Below, piece by piece: positions 36,234 through 44,744 of a stretch of DNA of 64,000 nt (position 1 is its first letter; each line of letters opens with the position of its first letter). The stretch covers positions 2,665,078 to 2,729,077 of the forward strand of contig NZ_VCBL01000001.1 of assembly GCF_007896435.1 (NCBI RefSeq), in the 5' to 3' direction. Both the position numbers and the translations under genes were made by a program. This stretch comes from Rummeliibacillus suwonensis. Lineage in GTDB: Bacteria > Bacillota > Bacilli > Bacillales_A > Planococcaceae. The notes beneath the pieces are model-generated. The model had not been told where the DNA came from and ran no database searches. It saw only the letters and a program-made list of their open reading frames with translations.

Positions 36234-36798
36234 AATTTTCCCCTTTGATTACTGTTGTTTCGACGGATGGCCTTTGTATTAGCGTACCAGTGACATCCCC
36301 AGGTGTGTAGTCATGGACCACTTTTCCAATTTGAACATCAATCTTTGGTTGATGCCGTTGTATGTTGATATCAAGACTACCTGCTTGATAATGGATTTTT
36401 ACAGCACCAACAGATGGTTTCCATGTGATTGCCATTTGGGGTGGTGCTGGGATCGCTTTACTTGCTGCGATGTTCCTGATAGCGTCACCAGAATTTTTGG
36501 ATATATTCATCATTTGATCGCCTTCACTTGCACGACGCGCGACGCCTTCCATTGCTTTTTGTTTTCCCTTTTGGGCATTGACCTCGACCGCTTCCTTTGG
36601 TGTGTAGAGTCCCAAATCACGATAGGCTTGAGAAGAATCAATTAGTAGCTTCGCTGGTGTTGAATGAATTTCAAGCGTTGCGGCGGGTTGCTCGATATGC
36701 TGTTTGGCACGCGGCTGTTCAATATGCTGAACAGGGTCACTTATATTTAGGGCTAGTTTCGCATCAGTTGTATGAATTTGAATATGATCTAATTTCAT
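36232..36798 (-). CDS. YviE-type flagellar-operon protein (DUF6470)
   Basis: I recognise it by position and type as the protein between flgL and fliW in Bacillus, called YviE or DUF6470. Its function is unknown. The product has 188 residues from ATG 36798 (MKLDHIQIHTTDAKLAL). It is rich in short beta strands with Ile/Gln/His (LDINIQRHQPKIDVQIG, VKIHYQAG). It has a repeated IEQPRAK/IEQPAAT motif near residue 30 and no membrane segment. ATG 36798 has AAAGGAT about nine bases upstream; a GTG three codons earlier is too close to it. It is co-transcribed with flgK and flgL. Confidence 0.78.
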   Translation of the reverse strand: MKLDHIQIHTTDAKLALNISDPVQHIEQPRAKQHIEQPAATLEIHSTPAKLLIDSSQAYRDLGLYTPKEAVEVNAQKGKQKAMEGVARRASEGDQMMNISKNSGDAIRNIAASKAIPAPPQMAITWKPSVGAVKIHYQAGSLDINIQRHQPKIDVQIGKVVHDYTPGDVTGTLIQRPSVETTVIKGEN

Positions 36799-36865
36799 TA
36801 TTATCACATCCTTTAGAAAAGGACTCTCAAAATACTTGTGAGAGTCCTCCCAAAATTATGAATGA

Positions 36866-37783
36866 TTAAAGAAAATCTACTAATGTTGGTTGAATAATTC
36901 GTCCACCTACTGATAAAGCCGCACGATGAATGGATTCTTCGGTGATTAGATTGGTAATCGTTTCTTCATAATCGACATCTTCGTTATCAGACATTTGTTT
37001 GGTTGTACTAATTTTTTGAATACTTATACGGTCTGTCATCATATCGGCACGATTTTGTTTGGCACCAATTACTGAACGTGCTTGCAACGCATCTTCTTGA
37101 CCATCTTGAATATCTCCAAGAAGATTACCAATGACAGTACCAGATGTTGTACCTGCATTGAGCGCATCGTCATCATTCAAGGCAGTTTGTACGTCTGCCA
37201 TTAAATTATCGATTTTTCTGAACAGCGTTGCACCATCTACGTTAACATCTAGCGTGACACCGTCATAAACTTCTATCGTTACATTCTCTGAATTCCCATT
37301 TAGTGGAACATCCTTATCGTCTTTTGAACTATTGGCTGTTGAACTTGTAAATAGTGGACTGAGTGTTTTAGTTCCACTGAAAATATAAGAATCCCCTACC
37401 TGTGTATTGGCCACATCTCGCAATTGTTGGCGAATTTGATCGATTTCAATTTTAATCTTTTCTCGCTCTTCATCCGTATTGGTATCATTTGCTGCTTGTG
37501 TAACAAGCTCCTGTACCCGTTGCAATCCACTCCCCACTTGTCCTAGCGCATCATCAGAGGAATCTAACCAGCTATTAACTGTCGTCATATTACGTGTATA
37601 TTGGGAATTTTTAGCTAATTCTGTTCGATAGCCTATCCCTTTAACGGTGGCAACAGGATCATCTGACGGACGAGTTATTTTGGAGCCTGATGACAATTGC
37701 TCCTGATATTTTCCTAGTTTACTATTGCTATTATTTAAATTACGAAGCATATTGTTTGAAAGCATTGATTGTGTGACACGCAT
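36866..37783 (-). CDS. flgL: Flagellar hook-associated protein FlgL (HAP3)
   Basis: FlgL forms the second ring of the hook-filament junction. The 305-residue product is flagellin-like at the ends: MRVTQSMLSNNMLRNLNNSN, LGKYQEQLSSGSKITRPSDDP at the N-terminus, and a C-terminus of heptad-rich helix (EETITNLITEESIHRAALSVG). The middle is variable and Asp/Ser-rich. It lies 12 bases after flgK and has the expected length (B. subtilis 298). Confidence 0.94.
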   Translation of the reverse strand: MRVTQSMLSNNMLRNLNNSNSKLGKYQEQLSSGSKITRPSDDPVATVKGIGYRTELAKNSQYTRNMTTVNSWLDSSDDALGQVGSGLQRVQELVTQAANDTNTDEEREKIKIEIDQIRQQLRDVANTQVGDSYIFSGTKTLSPLFTSSTANSSKDDKDVPLNGNSENVTIEVYDGVTLDVNVDGATLFRKIDNLMADVQTALNDDDALNAGTTSGTVIGNLLGDIQDGQEDALQARSVIGAKQNRADMMTDRISIQKISTTKQMSDNEDVDYEETITNLITEESIHRAALSVGGRIIQPTLVDFL

Positions 37784-37795
37784 TGACTATACCTC

Positions 37796-39478
37796 CTATA
37801 ATCCTACGCGGCCCATGCCGTTGATGATTTTATCTAATGTTTCGTCTACAACTGTAATCATACGTGCAGATGCATTGTACGCTTGTTGGAACGTAATCAT
37901 ATTGGTCATTTCTTCATCTAGTGATACAGAGCTCATGGATGCGCGATTGTTAGCAACGGTTAATTGCTGCGTTCCTGCATTGTACGCCATCGTTGCTGCT
38001 TCTTGACCTTGAACGCCTAAGTTACCAATAAACCCTTCGTAATAGGTTTGGGCAGATGCATTATCTAAGCCTGCGATCGTTGTCGTTTTTAGATTAGAAA
38101 GCTCAATGGCATTTTTACCATTTCCTTCTTCACCCGCAACTGTGGAAGCTGCAATTTTGTTATAATCTTTTAGAATATCAGCACTCACTTTAATGTTGGC
38201 GGCCGTGATTGTTGCATCATTTGGACTATCATTACCATCCACAAAGAAATTTTCTCCAACTTCAGAAGGTACTACAGGAGGCCCTTCCTTCTCCAATGTA
38301 TAACCTGCATTATGGATTTCATTGAACTTTTTCGCAAACTCCCTTGCTAACAAATTCAACTCTTCCATTTTATCTGGATACAGGCCATCGGATAAATTTT
38401 TGTCGGCAGCTACTGTAATAGTTGTGAGCCATGCACCTGAGCCATCTGTCGTTACAGCATTGGATGATGCTACATCATTATTTTTTACCGCATATCCATA
38501 TGAATCAATCAAAGAAGCCATTTTCCCAGAGCCAACATCATCGAATTGATCATAATTGATAGAAGTTGTGGCGCCGCCCAAATCAATGGTAAAGTTTGTG
38601 AATGGTGTATACGTATCTGAGCTATCAAAAGCTCCTAGTGTGTAACCACCTGCACCATCTGGCTTATACCCATTCGCAGTAAGTGTAGCCGCTTGGTTTT
38701 GATCTACGACTTTTACCAACGAACCATCGTCTAATTTAATCGAAACATTCATTTTCCCTTCTGCAATATCTAACGCGTTACCACCAGATGGGGTATAACT
38801 AACCGTCACATTAAAGTATTCAGATAGCTGGTCGACTAGTGTATCACGAGCGTCATACAAATCATTCGGTAAATAACCATTTGGCTCTACATTACCGATT
38901 TGCTGATTGAGCGCTGCAATTTGTTTCAGGATGGAATTGACATCATTTGATTCTACACTAATTTCATTTTTTAAATTTGTTTGGATTTGCGTTAGTTGCT
39001 TACTGATGTAATTAAACGAATCCGCTAAGTGTTCACCGCGTTGAGCAACTACCGCACGAGTAGCTGCACTTTTGGGTGTTGTGCTTAAATCTTGTAATGC
39101 CGCATAAAATTTGTCGAATGCTGCGTTTAAACCATACTCAGACGGTTCTGCCAATATGTCTTCCATTTGAGAAATAGCATCTGATTTGGATGACCAGTAG
39201 CCTAATTTTGTTGACTCCTGACGATACTGGTTATCGATAAATTTATCGCGGATACGCGTAACGGAACCAGCTTGAACACCTGTTCCTAAAAAGCCGGGTA
39301 CTTGTGGAGTGTACATGCCAACACCTGGAAAGCCCCTTGTTGCTTCCATATTCACGCGTTGACGCGAATAACCGTCCGTATTTGCGTTCGCAATATTATG
39401 TCCTACTGTATAAAGTGCTGATTGCTGTGTGGTAAGGCCACGCTTACTTGTTTCTAAACCCATAAATGTGGAGAACAT
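37796..39478 (-). CDS. flgK: Flagellar hook-associated protein FlgK (HAP1)
   Basis: FlgK is the first junction ring between hook and filament. The 560-residue product opens MFSTFMGLETSKRGLTTQQS, with the rod/hook family motif VGHNIANANTDGYSRQRV. It carries the FlgK-type central parts and ends with MTNMITFQQAYNASARMITV, typical of the C-terminal axial-protein domain. Length fits the family (507-560). It heads a flgK-flgL-yviE unit with a sigma-D-like promoter upstream and a terminator separating it from flgN. Confidence 0.96.
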   Translation of the reverse strand: MFSTFMGLETSKRGLTTQQSALYTVGHNIANANTDGYSRQRVNMEATRGFPGVGMYTPQVPGFLGTGVQAGSVTRIRDKFIDNQYRQESTKLGYWSSKSDAISQMEDILAEPSEYGLNAAFDKFYAALQDLSTTPKSAATRAVVAQRGEHLADSFNYISKQLTQIQTNLKNEISVESNDVNSILKQIAALNQQIGNVEPNGYLPNDLYDARDTLVDQLSEYFNVTVSYTPSGGNALDIAEGKMNVSIKLDDGSLVKVVDQNQAATLTANGYKPDGAGGYTLGAFDSSDTYTPFTNFTIDLGGATTSINYDQFDDVGSGKMASLIDSYGYAVKNNDVASSNAVTTDGSGAWLTTITVAADKNLSDGLYPDKMEELNLLAREFAKKFNEIHNAGYTLEKEGPPVVPSEVGENFFVDGNDSPNDATITAANIKVSADILKDYNKIAASTVAGEEGNGKNAIELSNLKTTTIAGLDNASAQTYYEGFIGNLGVQGQEAATMAYNAGTQQLTVANNRASMSSVSLDEEMTNMITFQQAYNASARMITVVDETLDKIINGMGRVGL

Positions 39479-39543
39479 ATTTTACCTCCTAATTTAGCTA
39501 CAAAAAGTAGTTGTATTTCATTCACTCGTTTTATATATGTCTT

Positions 39544-39570
39544 TAATCGGTTAAAATAATGTTTTTTTTA
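39544..39570 (-). promoter_or_regulatory. Possible sigma-D promoter of flgK-flgL
   Basis: On the minus strand TAAA (39570-39567), 15 bases, then ACCGATTA (39551-39544), which fits the -10 consensus at five of eight positions. It lies 66 bases before flgK and after the terminator of flgM-flgN. Confidence 0.45.
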
Positions 39571-39639
39571 GATGAATCTACAATATTCGTAACTTCCTAT
39601 TTTATTTAGATGAGACTAGAATAAAATCTTATTTAAAAT

Positions 39640-39681
39640 AACCGTATGAAGGCAAATTTATAAACCTTGTTTCATACGGTT
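39640..39681 (-). terminator. Probable terminator between flgN and flgK
   Basis: AACCGTATGAA (39640-39650) pairs perfectly with TTCATACGGTT (39671-39681) around a 20-base loop. The minus strand continues ATTTTAAAT. It lies 53 bases past the flgN stop. Confidence 0.65.
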
Positions 39682-39733
39682 TTATTTTCAAGTATTTGTA
39701 CAAAAATCAATTCATTTTCAATTAATATCCTGC

Positions 39734-40228
39734 TTATGCCTGTGAATCGAAATGTACTTTTGACATATTATTGCCTCGTACTTCCGTTTTAGAATAATTG
39801 ATTTGTTCTGGTTGTGGACGTAATAAATCTAATGTCATATTTACAAATTGTAAAGATTGGAAAACTAATTTCTGATTCAAGTCATTTTGCTTTTTTAGGG
39901 TCTTAATCGTTAATAATAGTCTTTTTCTTACTTCATCCAGTTGGGCTTTTTCTTCCGGCGAATCAGCTACTTCCATAACATCGGCAACTGTCGTTTGGCC
40001 AGATGGAGCAATCCCCTTAGCTCCTAAGTATTCCGTTACCACTTTCTGGCGTTGTTGCTCGAGCTGTGTAATCGCGGCTACATGCGCTTGCTCATCCTTG
40101 AGCATTTGATCGATTCCTTTCATGTCTCCAACTTTGATCAGTTCGGTCTTATGATAAGAAAGTTTGAGTAGACTCTTATGCATTTTCTCAAGTTTATCCA
40201 TAATGGTTAATAGTCGATCAATGGACAT
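39734..40228 (-). CDS. flgN: FlgN-type flagellar export chaperone
   Basis: FlgN (YvyG in B. subtilis) is the export chaperone of FlgK and FlgL. The 164-residue product is almost wholly helical, with charged heptads (MDKLEKMHKSLLKLSYHKTE, LDEVRKRLLLTIKTLKKQNDLNQ). It has FlgN-like length and the expected position between flgM and flgK. Sequence conservation is low, so context carries weight. It starts 17 bases after flgM and is co-transcribed with it. Confidence 0.85.
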   Translation of the reverse strand: MSIDRLLTIMDKLEKMHKSLLKLSYHKTELIKVGDMKGIDQMLKDEQAHVAAITQLEQQRQKVVTEYLGAKGIAPSGQTTVADVMEVADSPEEKAQLDEVRKRLLLTIKTLKKQNDLNQKLVFQSLQFVNMTLDLLRPQPEQINYSKTEVRGNNMSKVHFDSQA

Positions 40229-40244
40229 TTCTCAAACTCCTTTT

Positions 40245-40508
40245 CTACTTACGATAATATTTCAACATATCCGACGCAAGTTTTTTGGCATCTACCTGAT
40301 AATTGCCAGATTCTATCTGTTCTTTTAGTTGTTGAACTCGCTCAGCTCTTTCATCAGCATAACTCTTAATGCCTTGTAAATCTTTAGCTGCTGAAGAAAT
40401 CTCTAATTGATCTGTTACATTGAAAGTACTTTTTTTCACTTGTTCTGTTTTTAATGATTGGTTTTGATAAGGATTTACCTTATTTACACCATAATTATAT
40501 ATTTTCAT
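40245..40508 (-). CDS. flgM: Anti-sigma-D factor FlgM
   Basis: FlgM binds sigma-D (SigD/FliA) and is exported or released once the hook is complete, which frees the sigma factor for hag and other late genes. The 87-residue product has the family length. It starts MKIYNYGVNKVNPYQNQS and has the C-terminal core (TDQLEISSAAKDLQGIKSYADERAERVQQLKEQIESGNYQVD..KLASDMLKYY). It is followed by flgN. A possible sigma-D site lies upstream, which would make the expected feedback loop. Confidence 0.93.
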   Translation of the reverse strand: MKIYNYGVNKVNPYQNQSLKTEQVKKSTFNVTDQLEISSAAKDLQGIKSYADERAERVQQLKEQIESGNYQVDAKKLASDMLKYYRK

Positions 40509-40546
40509 CTCTTACGCCCCCTCATCTATAGCGTTTTCTATATGTT

Positions 40547-40573
40547 ATTTCGGATAAGTTTATGTAATGTTAA
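40547..40573 (-). promoter_or_regulatory. Weak candidate sigma-D promoter of flgM-flgN
   Basis: On the minus strand TTAA (40573-40570), 15 bases, then TCCGAAAT (40554-40547). Three of four -35 and six of eight -10 positions fit. B. subtilis flgM is known to have a sigma-D promoter. Confidence 0.35.
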
Positions 40574-40645
40574 GTAAATTAACCGAATAGAGAAAGACTT
40601 CCTATTATTCAAGTGGCTCCATAGTTCCATTTTCCTTTTAAAATT

Positions 40646-40765
40646 TGATAAAGTGAAGCTTCCATCAATGAGGGTTTTCTTCATCTCCCATTGATGGTTA
40701 GCTGAACCAATCAGACTTTTTACTACTGGCTGTTTTTCTATTATCTGCTCGTTGTCCCTATTTTG
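40646..40765 (+). repeat. Dispersed intergenic element, copy B (best hairpin)
   Basis: GATAAAGTGAAGCTTC, then a perfect 9-bp hairpin CCATCAATG (40662-40670) / CATTGATGG (40689-40697), then GCTGAACCAATCAGACTTTT and a degraded 3' part (CTGCTCGTTGTCCC). It is the clearest example of the P1 hairpin. It is directly followed by 21-bp repeat array 2. Confidence 0.65.
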
Positions 40766-40874
40766 ATATGGATGATTTATGACTTGTTTATTATAAGGGG
40801 ATCTGTTTGTGAAATGGACGAAAGGTGGGTTGCGTGGATAAATAGAATCTTGTTTCGTGATGGAATTTCTTCTT

Positions 40875-41109
40875 CCGTGGATTGGACCTCTGCTTCCATG
40901 GATAGAATCTCTCCTTCCGTGGATTGGGGCTCTGCTTCCGTGGATGGAATCTCTCCTTCCGTGGATGGAACCTGCTTCCGTGGATAGAATCTCTCCTTCC
41001 GTGGATGGAACCTACTTCCGTAGATTGGGGCTCTCCTTCCATGGATAGACTCCCTTCTTCCATGGATTGGAACTCTTCTCCCTGGATAGAACCCTATTCT
41101 TCCATGGAA
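40875..41109. repeat. 21-bp tandem repeat array 2 (CCGTGGAT core), 12 units
   Basis: Twelve units of 21 bp (three or four of 19-20), each CCGTGGAT or CCATGGAT followed by variants of WGRATCTCTCCTT, TGGGGCTCTGCTT or GGAACCTGCTT. It has the same core and phase as array 1 and lies in the 795-base gap between flgM and yvyF, genes that are adjacent in other Bacillales. The spurious reading frames of 63-144 codons across it on both strands reflect the stop-free period. Confidence 0.85.
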
Positions 41110-41303
41110 CGATTTAGTTTTATAAGAAGGATTATTTTTCCTTATGAAATGCCATTCTTTGCGGTGAGATTTACGCCGATCCACCAATAAAAAAAGAACT
41201 AACAAAAACAATTGTTTTCATTAGTTCGTGATTTTTTTAGCTGATGACACTTTATCAAATTAAGCGCAAACGTTACTCATGATAGATAAGCTCTTAAAAG
41301 GTT

Positions 41304-41720
41304 TTATCGATCTCGCCGTTCTGCCAAATAAGTCGCTTTGGAATTTTCTTCAACATTTTTTCGGAATTCCTGACCTGCTTCAAATTTTTTTAAATCCGAT
41401 TTGAGCTCATTTGCACATTTATCACATAATTTTCCCTTTGTTGTTAAACGACCACAATTATCACATGGATAACCTAGATTTGGAAATAGAGCTGGTTGTA
41501 ATCTATTTTTTTTAACCCATTTATATAAAAGTTCTTTTTCTACTCCTGTTGCTTCGACAATTCGATCTACTGTAGCTGCTCGGTTTTCTCTTTTTCGTAA
41601 AAAACGATACACCTTTTCATACATTTTTTCTTCTTCAGCTGCACACTTCGGGCAAACCTCTCTGATGCCGGTGTAATTAAAGAAATCACCGCATCTTGGA
41701 CAATTCCGTAATTCCCCCAT
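41304..41720 (-). CDS. yvyF: YvyF-type flagellar-operon zinc-ribbon protein
   Basis: The 138-residue product belongs to the family found between comF and flgM. It has two zinc-ribbon-like motifs, CPRCGDFFNYTGIREVCPKC (residues about 8-27) and CDNCGRLTTKGKLCDKC (about 84-100). A helix-turn-helix-like stretch lies between them (ATVDRIVEATGVEKELLYKWVKK). A regulatory role in flagellar expression is suspected for the family, not shown here. GGAGGAACC precedes ATG 41720. It is cut off from flgM by repeats B and array 2. Confidence 0.88.
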   Translation of the reverse strand: MGELRNCPRCGDFFNYTGIREVCPKCAAEEEKMYEKVYRFLRKRENRAATVDRIVEATGVEKELLYKWVKKNRLQPALFPNLGYPCDNCGRLTTKGKLCDKCANELKSDLKKFEAGQEFRKNVEENSKATYLAERRDR

Positions 41721-41983
41721 ATTGGTTCCTCCTATTATATCCTTATCTTCGTTTATTCATATTGTCGACATTACCACGTAATTTTCCATAATCTATTTAT
41801 AGGAAATTGATTTTCTAGCTATATCATAACAAATTAATAGGACTTTGGGTACTTATTAAGAATTGATGTTCTTTATGAAATTACGATTTTTGTCAAAAAG
41901 TTGTGAATTATTCAGGCTTATGATCGATTTTCCAAAATATAGATACTTCAAAAATGGGATCTTTTTCGACCTTGAATAAGTCT

Positions 41984-42083
41984 GCTGAAAAACGATAGAA
42001 TCGTTATTTTCATTGAGCCAAAACGATCTTTTCTTTCATTTTATAAGCTGAAAAAGTTGATTTTTATCATGTTTCGAAGATAA
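41984..42083. repeat. Second dispersed element, copy 1 (about 100 bp)
   Basis: Matches 56050-56150 over the whole length at roughly three quarters identity by eye. Shared blocks are GCTGAAAAAC.ATAGAATC, TTTTCTTTCATTTTAT, AAAAGTT.ATTTT and CATGTTT.GAAGAT. It lies in the 445-base gap between comFC and yvyF. No reading frame is shared by the two copies, so it is probably a non-coding or mobile remnant. Confidence 0.65.
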
Positions 42084-42165
42084 ATTGACTGTCCAATGAT
42101 TTACTTGCTGGTACGGAATCGAGACTGGCGACTGTCTTTTGTATTTGATTAAACTTTGTAAAGCT

Positions 42166-42792
42166 TCAACCTTGAATAAGGGTAAAGGCCGTGACCTTTT
42201 CTGCTCCTGCTTCTAATAATAGTGACTTCGCATGTCTAATGGTGGTACCCGTTGTGATAATATCATCTACTAAAACATAATGTATCTTTTCAATGGTGAC
42301 ATGCTGTTTTAGCCTGAAGAGCTGGTCTGATTGTTCCCTTTCTCTTTTCGATTTACTTGATTGGGTGGTGGGGAGCTTTTTCTCCAATAAATGCGTAAAG
42401 GGAATATTCGCAGCATTCAATAATTCATCGATATGTGCAAAGGTCCTTTCTTTTAATTTTTCAGGATGCATTGGTATTGGAACGATGGTTGCTTTTTCAT
42501 CTTTAAGATGCTGGGAAATTTGTTCGCGAAACACTTTTGACAATACGACATCCCTCATAAATTTATATTGATGCAAGAAATCTTTCATCGGCTCATTATA
42601 ATGATATATTGCCGTAACATCCTTGTATTTTTGCTGTTGACATGTGACTGGCTCAAATTTCCGGAGGCATTTTTCGCAAACAACGGGAGCCTTTGTTTGA
42701 GTAAGTAGTTTACACCAAGTGAGTTTATTTGGTAACGGCGTGGCACATAGGTAGCAACGAGTGATGGTCATCTGTGGCAATTTCTCTCGCAT
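42166..42792 (-). CDS. comFC: ComFC-type amidophosphoribosyltransferase-like competence protein
   Basis: ComFC proteins have a zinc ribbon and a PRPP-binding domain and are needed for natural transformation; the exact role is not clear. The 208-residue product has CYLCATPLPNKLTWCK and CEKCLRKFEP, and the phosphoribosyl loop VLVDDIITTGTTIRHAKSLL. The ATG shares a base with the comFA stop (TAATG). A comFB gene, present between comFA and comFC in B. subtilis, is missing here. Confidence 0.92.
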   Translation of the reverse strand: MREKLPQMTITRCYLCATPLPNKLTWCKLLTQTKAPVVCEKCLRKFEPVTCQQQKYKDVTAIYHYNEPMKDFLHQYKFMRDVVLSKVFREQISQHLKDEKATIVPIPMHPEKLKERTFAHIDELLNAANIPFTHLLEKKLPTTQSSKSKREREQSDQLFRLKQHVTIEKIHYVLVDDIITTGTTIRHAKSLLLEAGAEKVTAFTLIQG

Positions 42793-44255
42793 TACATAAG
42801 CACCTCCATATCGTTGAGCATCATGATCTCCTTTCGTGCCTCATCCATTTCAAAGGTAATGCCATGATGAAAAAACACCAGATCACCAGTTGGACAGTCG
42901 GCAGAACGCCCTACTCGTCCACCAATTTGAATGAGTGCGCTTGCGGTGAAAATACCACTTTCTGCGCCAACGATTGCCACTTGTACTTTTGGAATAGTGA
43001 CCCCTCTTTCTAAGATGGTTGTCGTTAGTAACCCAGGTACTTTTTTCTCTCGAAGTGCAGCTACCTTTTCCTTGCGATTAGGATCATCTGCATGGACAGC
43101 TTCAATAGCTGGGTGTAATTTTTGAAATAATGGCACGGCTTTCTCCATAAGTTCGATTGTTGGGAAGAAAAGGAGAAATGGTTCTTCATTTGTCAGTCTT
43201 AAACTTGTCCAATCTCGTAGTTTTTTGGGTATCTTGCCCTTTGTTATTTGTTTTTGATAGTTGAAAAGTGAAACATAGCGTGGTACTAGAAGCGGATGAC
43301 CATGGTATCGCCTCGGAATAAACGAATATCCTCCTTTCAACTTTTCCACCTTTTCCTTTAATTCATCAGATGGTGTCGCCGTGACATATAGAATGGGGGC
43401 ATCTGGCTTCTTCGCTTTCTCAACTGCTTGCTGTAAAGTTTCATCGAATGTATACGGGAAGGCATCCGCCTCATCGACTATCACAACATCAAAGACTTCT
43501 TCAAATCGATACAATTGATGCGTCGTTGCAATAATCAGGGGAGAATAACGTTTTTCTACTGTTGCTCCTCCGTATAATGCTTGTATAAAAATGTTTGGAA
43601 ATACTTTTTGAAAACGTGGTGCTAATTCTAATACAACATCTGTTCGTGGCGTAGCAACACAAACTCGCTTATGCTGCATCAGACATTCTGCTACAACCGG
43701 AAACAGAATCTCCGTTTTTCCAGATCCGCAAACCGCATGCAATAGATGCACTAGATTCTTCTTGACGCTATCGATCAGTTCCTCTGAGGCCTTTTGCTGC
43801 TGTGGTGTAAAAACACCTTTCCATCGGAATAAATGTGAACGGTTTAATTTTGGATGGTACGATGATAAATTTTTTCGCTGTGGTCCGATCCATTTGACCA
43901 AACTAGAACAGTTGCTTACTCTTCCCATCTTGATGCAGTGTCGACAATATACGCAGATCTGTTGACACTTCGCACAATTGAAATGGGCAAAGAACTCTGG
44001 ATTTTCGTTGTGGCAGCGATTGCAAATGTATTTCTTATTTGAGAATAATTTGTGAGTGGTGGGGATCATACGTATACCTGGTATTGTTTGAATATAGCCC
44101 ATCTTGATATGTTGGTGGATAGTTTCCTTTAAGAAAGGTAAATGCTCGTAAAGCCATAAACGTCCCATTAAGAAGTCGCGAAGCTGGTCGTTTATCAAAT
44201 GGTGTGGGACGTACAAATTTTTTAGTGGTTGTGACTTGTTAAGTTTAAAATGCAA
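42792..44255 (-). CDS. comFA: ComFA, DNA-uptake ATPase/helicase
   Basis: ComFA is a DEAD-box-like ATPase that drives inward transport of single-stranded DNA in competence. The 487-residue product has a four-cysteine zinc motif (CNRCHNENPEFFAHFNCAKC, CVYCRHC), Walker A LHAVCGSGKTEILFPV, Walker B VVIVDEADAFPY, TATPS, and the C-terminal motif IQIGGRVGRSADCP. The start is TTG 44255 (GGAGG six bases upstream). It overlaps comFC. No convincing ComK box was found upstream. Confidence 0.94.
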   Translation of the reverse strand: MHFKLNKSQPLKNLYVPHHLINDQLRDFLMGRLWLYEHLPFLKETIHQHIKMGYIQTIPGIRMIPTTHKLFSNKKYICNRCHNENPEFFAHFNCAKCQQICVYCRHCIKMGRVSNCSSLVKWIGPQRKNLSSYHPKLNRSHLFRWKGVFTPQQQKASEELIDSVKKNLVHLLHAVCGSGKTEILFPVVAECLMQHKRVCVATPRTDVVLELAPRFQKVFPNIFIQALYGGATVEKRYSPLIIATTHQLYRFEEVFDVVIVDEADAFPYTFDETLQQAVEKAKKPDAPILYVTATPSDELKEKVEKLKGGYSFIPRRYHGHPLLVPRYVSLFNYQKQITKGKIPKKLRDWTSLRLTNEEPFLLFFPTIELMEKAVPLFQKLHPAIEAVHADDPNRKEKVAALREKKVPGLLTTTILERGVTIPKVQVAIVGAESGIFTASALIQIGGRVGRSADCPTGDLVFFHHGITFEMDEARKEIMMLNDMEVLM

Positions 44256-44704
44256 GTTTTTCCTCCAATTCTGGGGTTGGATTGGGTTTATATTACAAAA
44301 TCATGAAGTGCAATGCAAGAGATTTTTTAGGTAATTCTCTTGATTTTATTATGGATTATAAAGATGGAGGAAATTTATCACATACGATCAGGCATTGTGT
44401 GAAGTCTCACCTTAATATGATTTAGATACACTTAATGTTCTACGAAATTGTAGTTTGAAGACTAAGATAGATAATTTCTAGAGCGGTTGAAAAAGTTCAT
44501 TTTAATAAAAATTTGATTTTTTAGTATTAATTATATTTATTTAAAAAAGCAAATTATTATCATTAAAAATGGCCATTTCACCATTTTTTAATGATCTCCT
44601 ATTTTCTAACTGTATGTAAATTCAATAATCTATCCCTTCTATATTTAAAAAATTCTTTCTTACTGCTAAATAATAGGTAATTTCTTGACTTTTAATTATG
44701 CAAA
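44256..44704. other. Intergenic region between degV and comFA, no gene seen
   Basis: An AT-rich gap. A weak fragment of the dispersed element may be present in reverse orientation near 44395-44425 (GGTGAGACTTCACAC on the minus strand). No reading frame with a ribosome site is visible, and no ComK-type box (AAAA-N5-TTTT pair) was found upstream of comFA. Confidence 0.4.
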
Positions 44705-44732
44705 AATCTCACTAAGAAATCTTAGTGAGATT
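44705..44732 (-). terminator. Intrinsic terminator of degV
   Basis: AATCTCACTAAG (44705-44716) pairs perfectly with CTTAGTGAGATT (44721-44732), a 4-base loop. The minus strand continues TTTTTG. It lies 13 bases past the stop. Confidence 0.9.
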
Positions 44733-44744
44733 CATATTTTACTA

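Noticed and set aside
40763-41211. Open frames of 63-144 codons across array 2
   Set aside because: Same cause as at array 1; no ribosome sites and no family features.
44256-44400. ComK box upstream of comFA
   Set aside because: No AAAA-N5-TTTT pair with the right spacing could be found.
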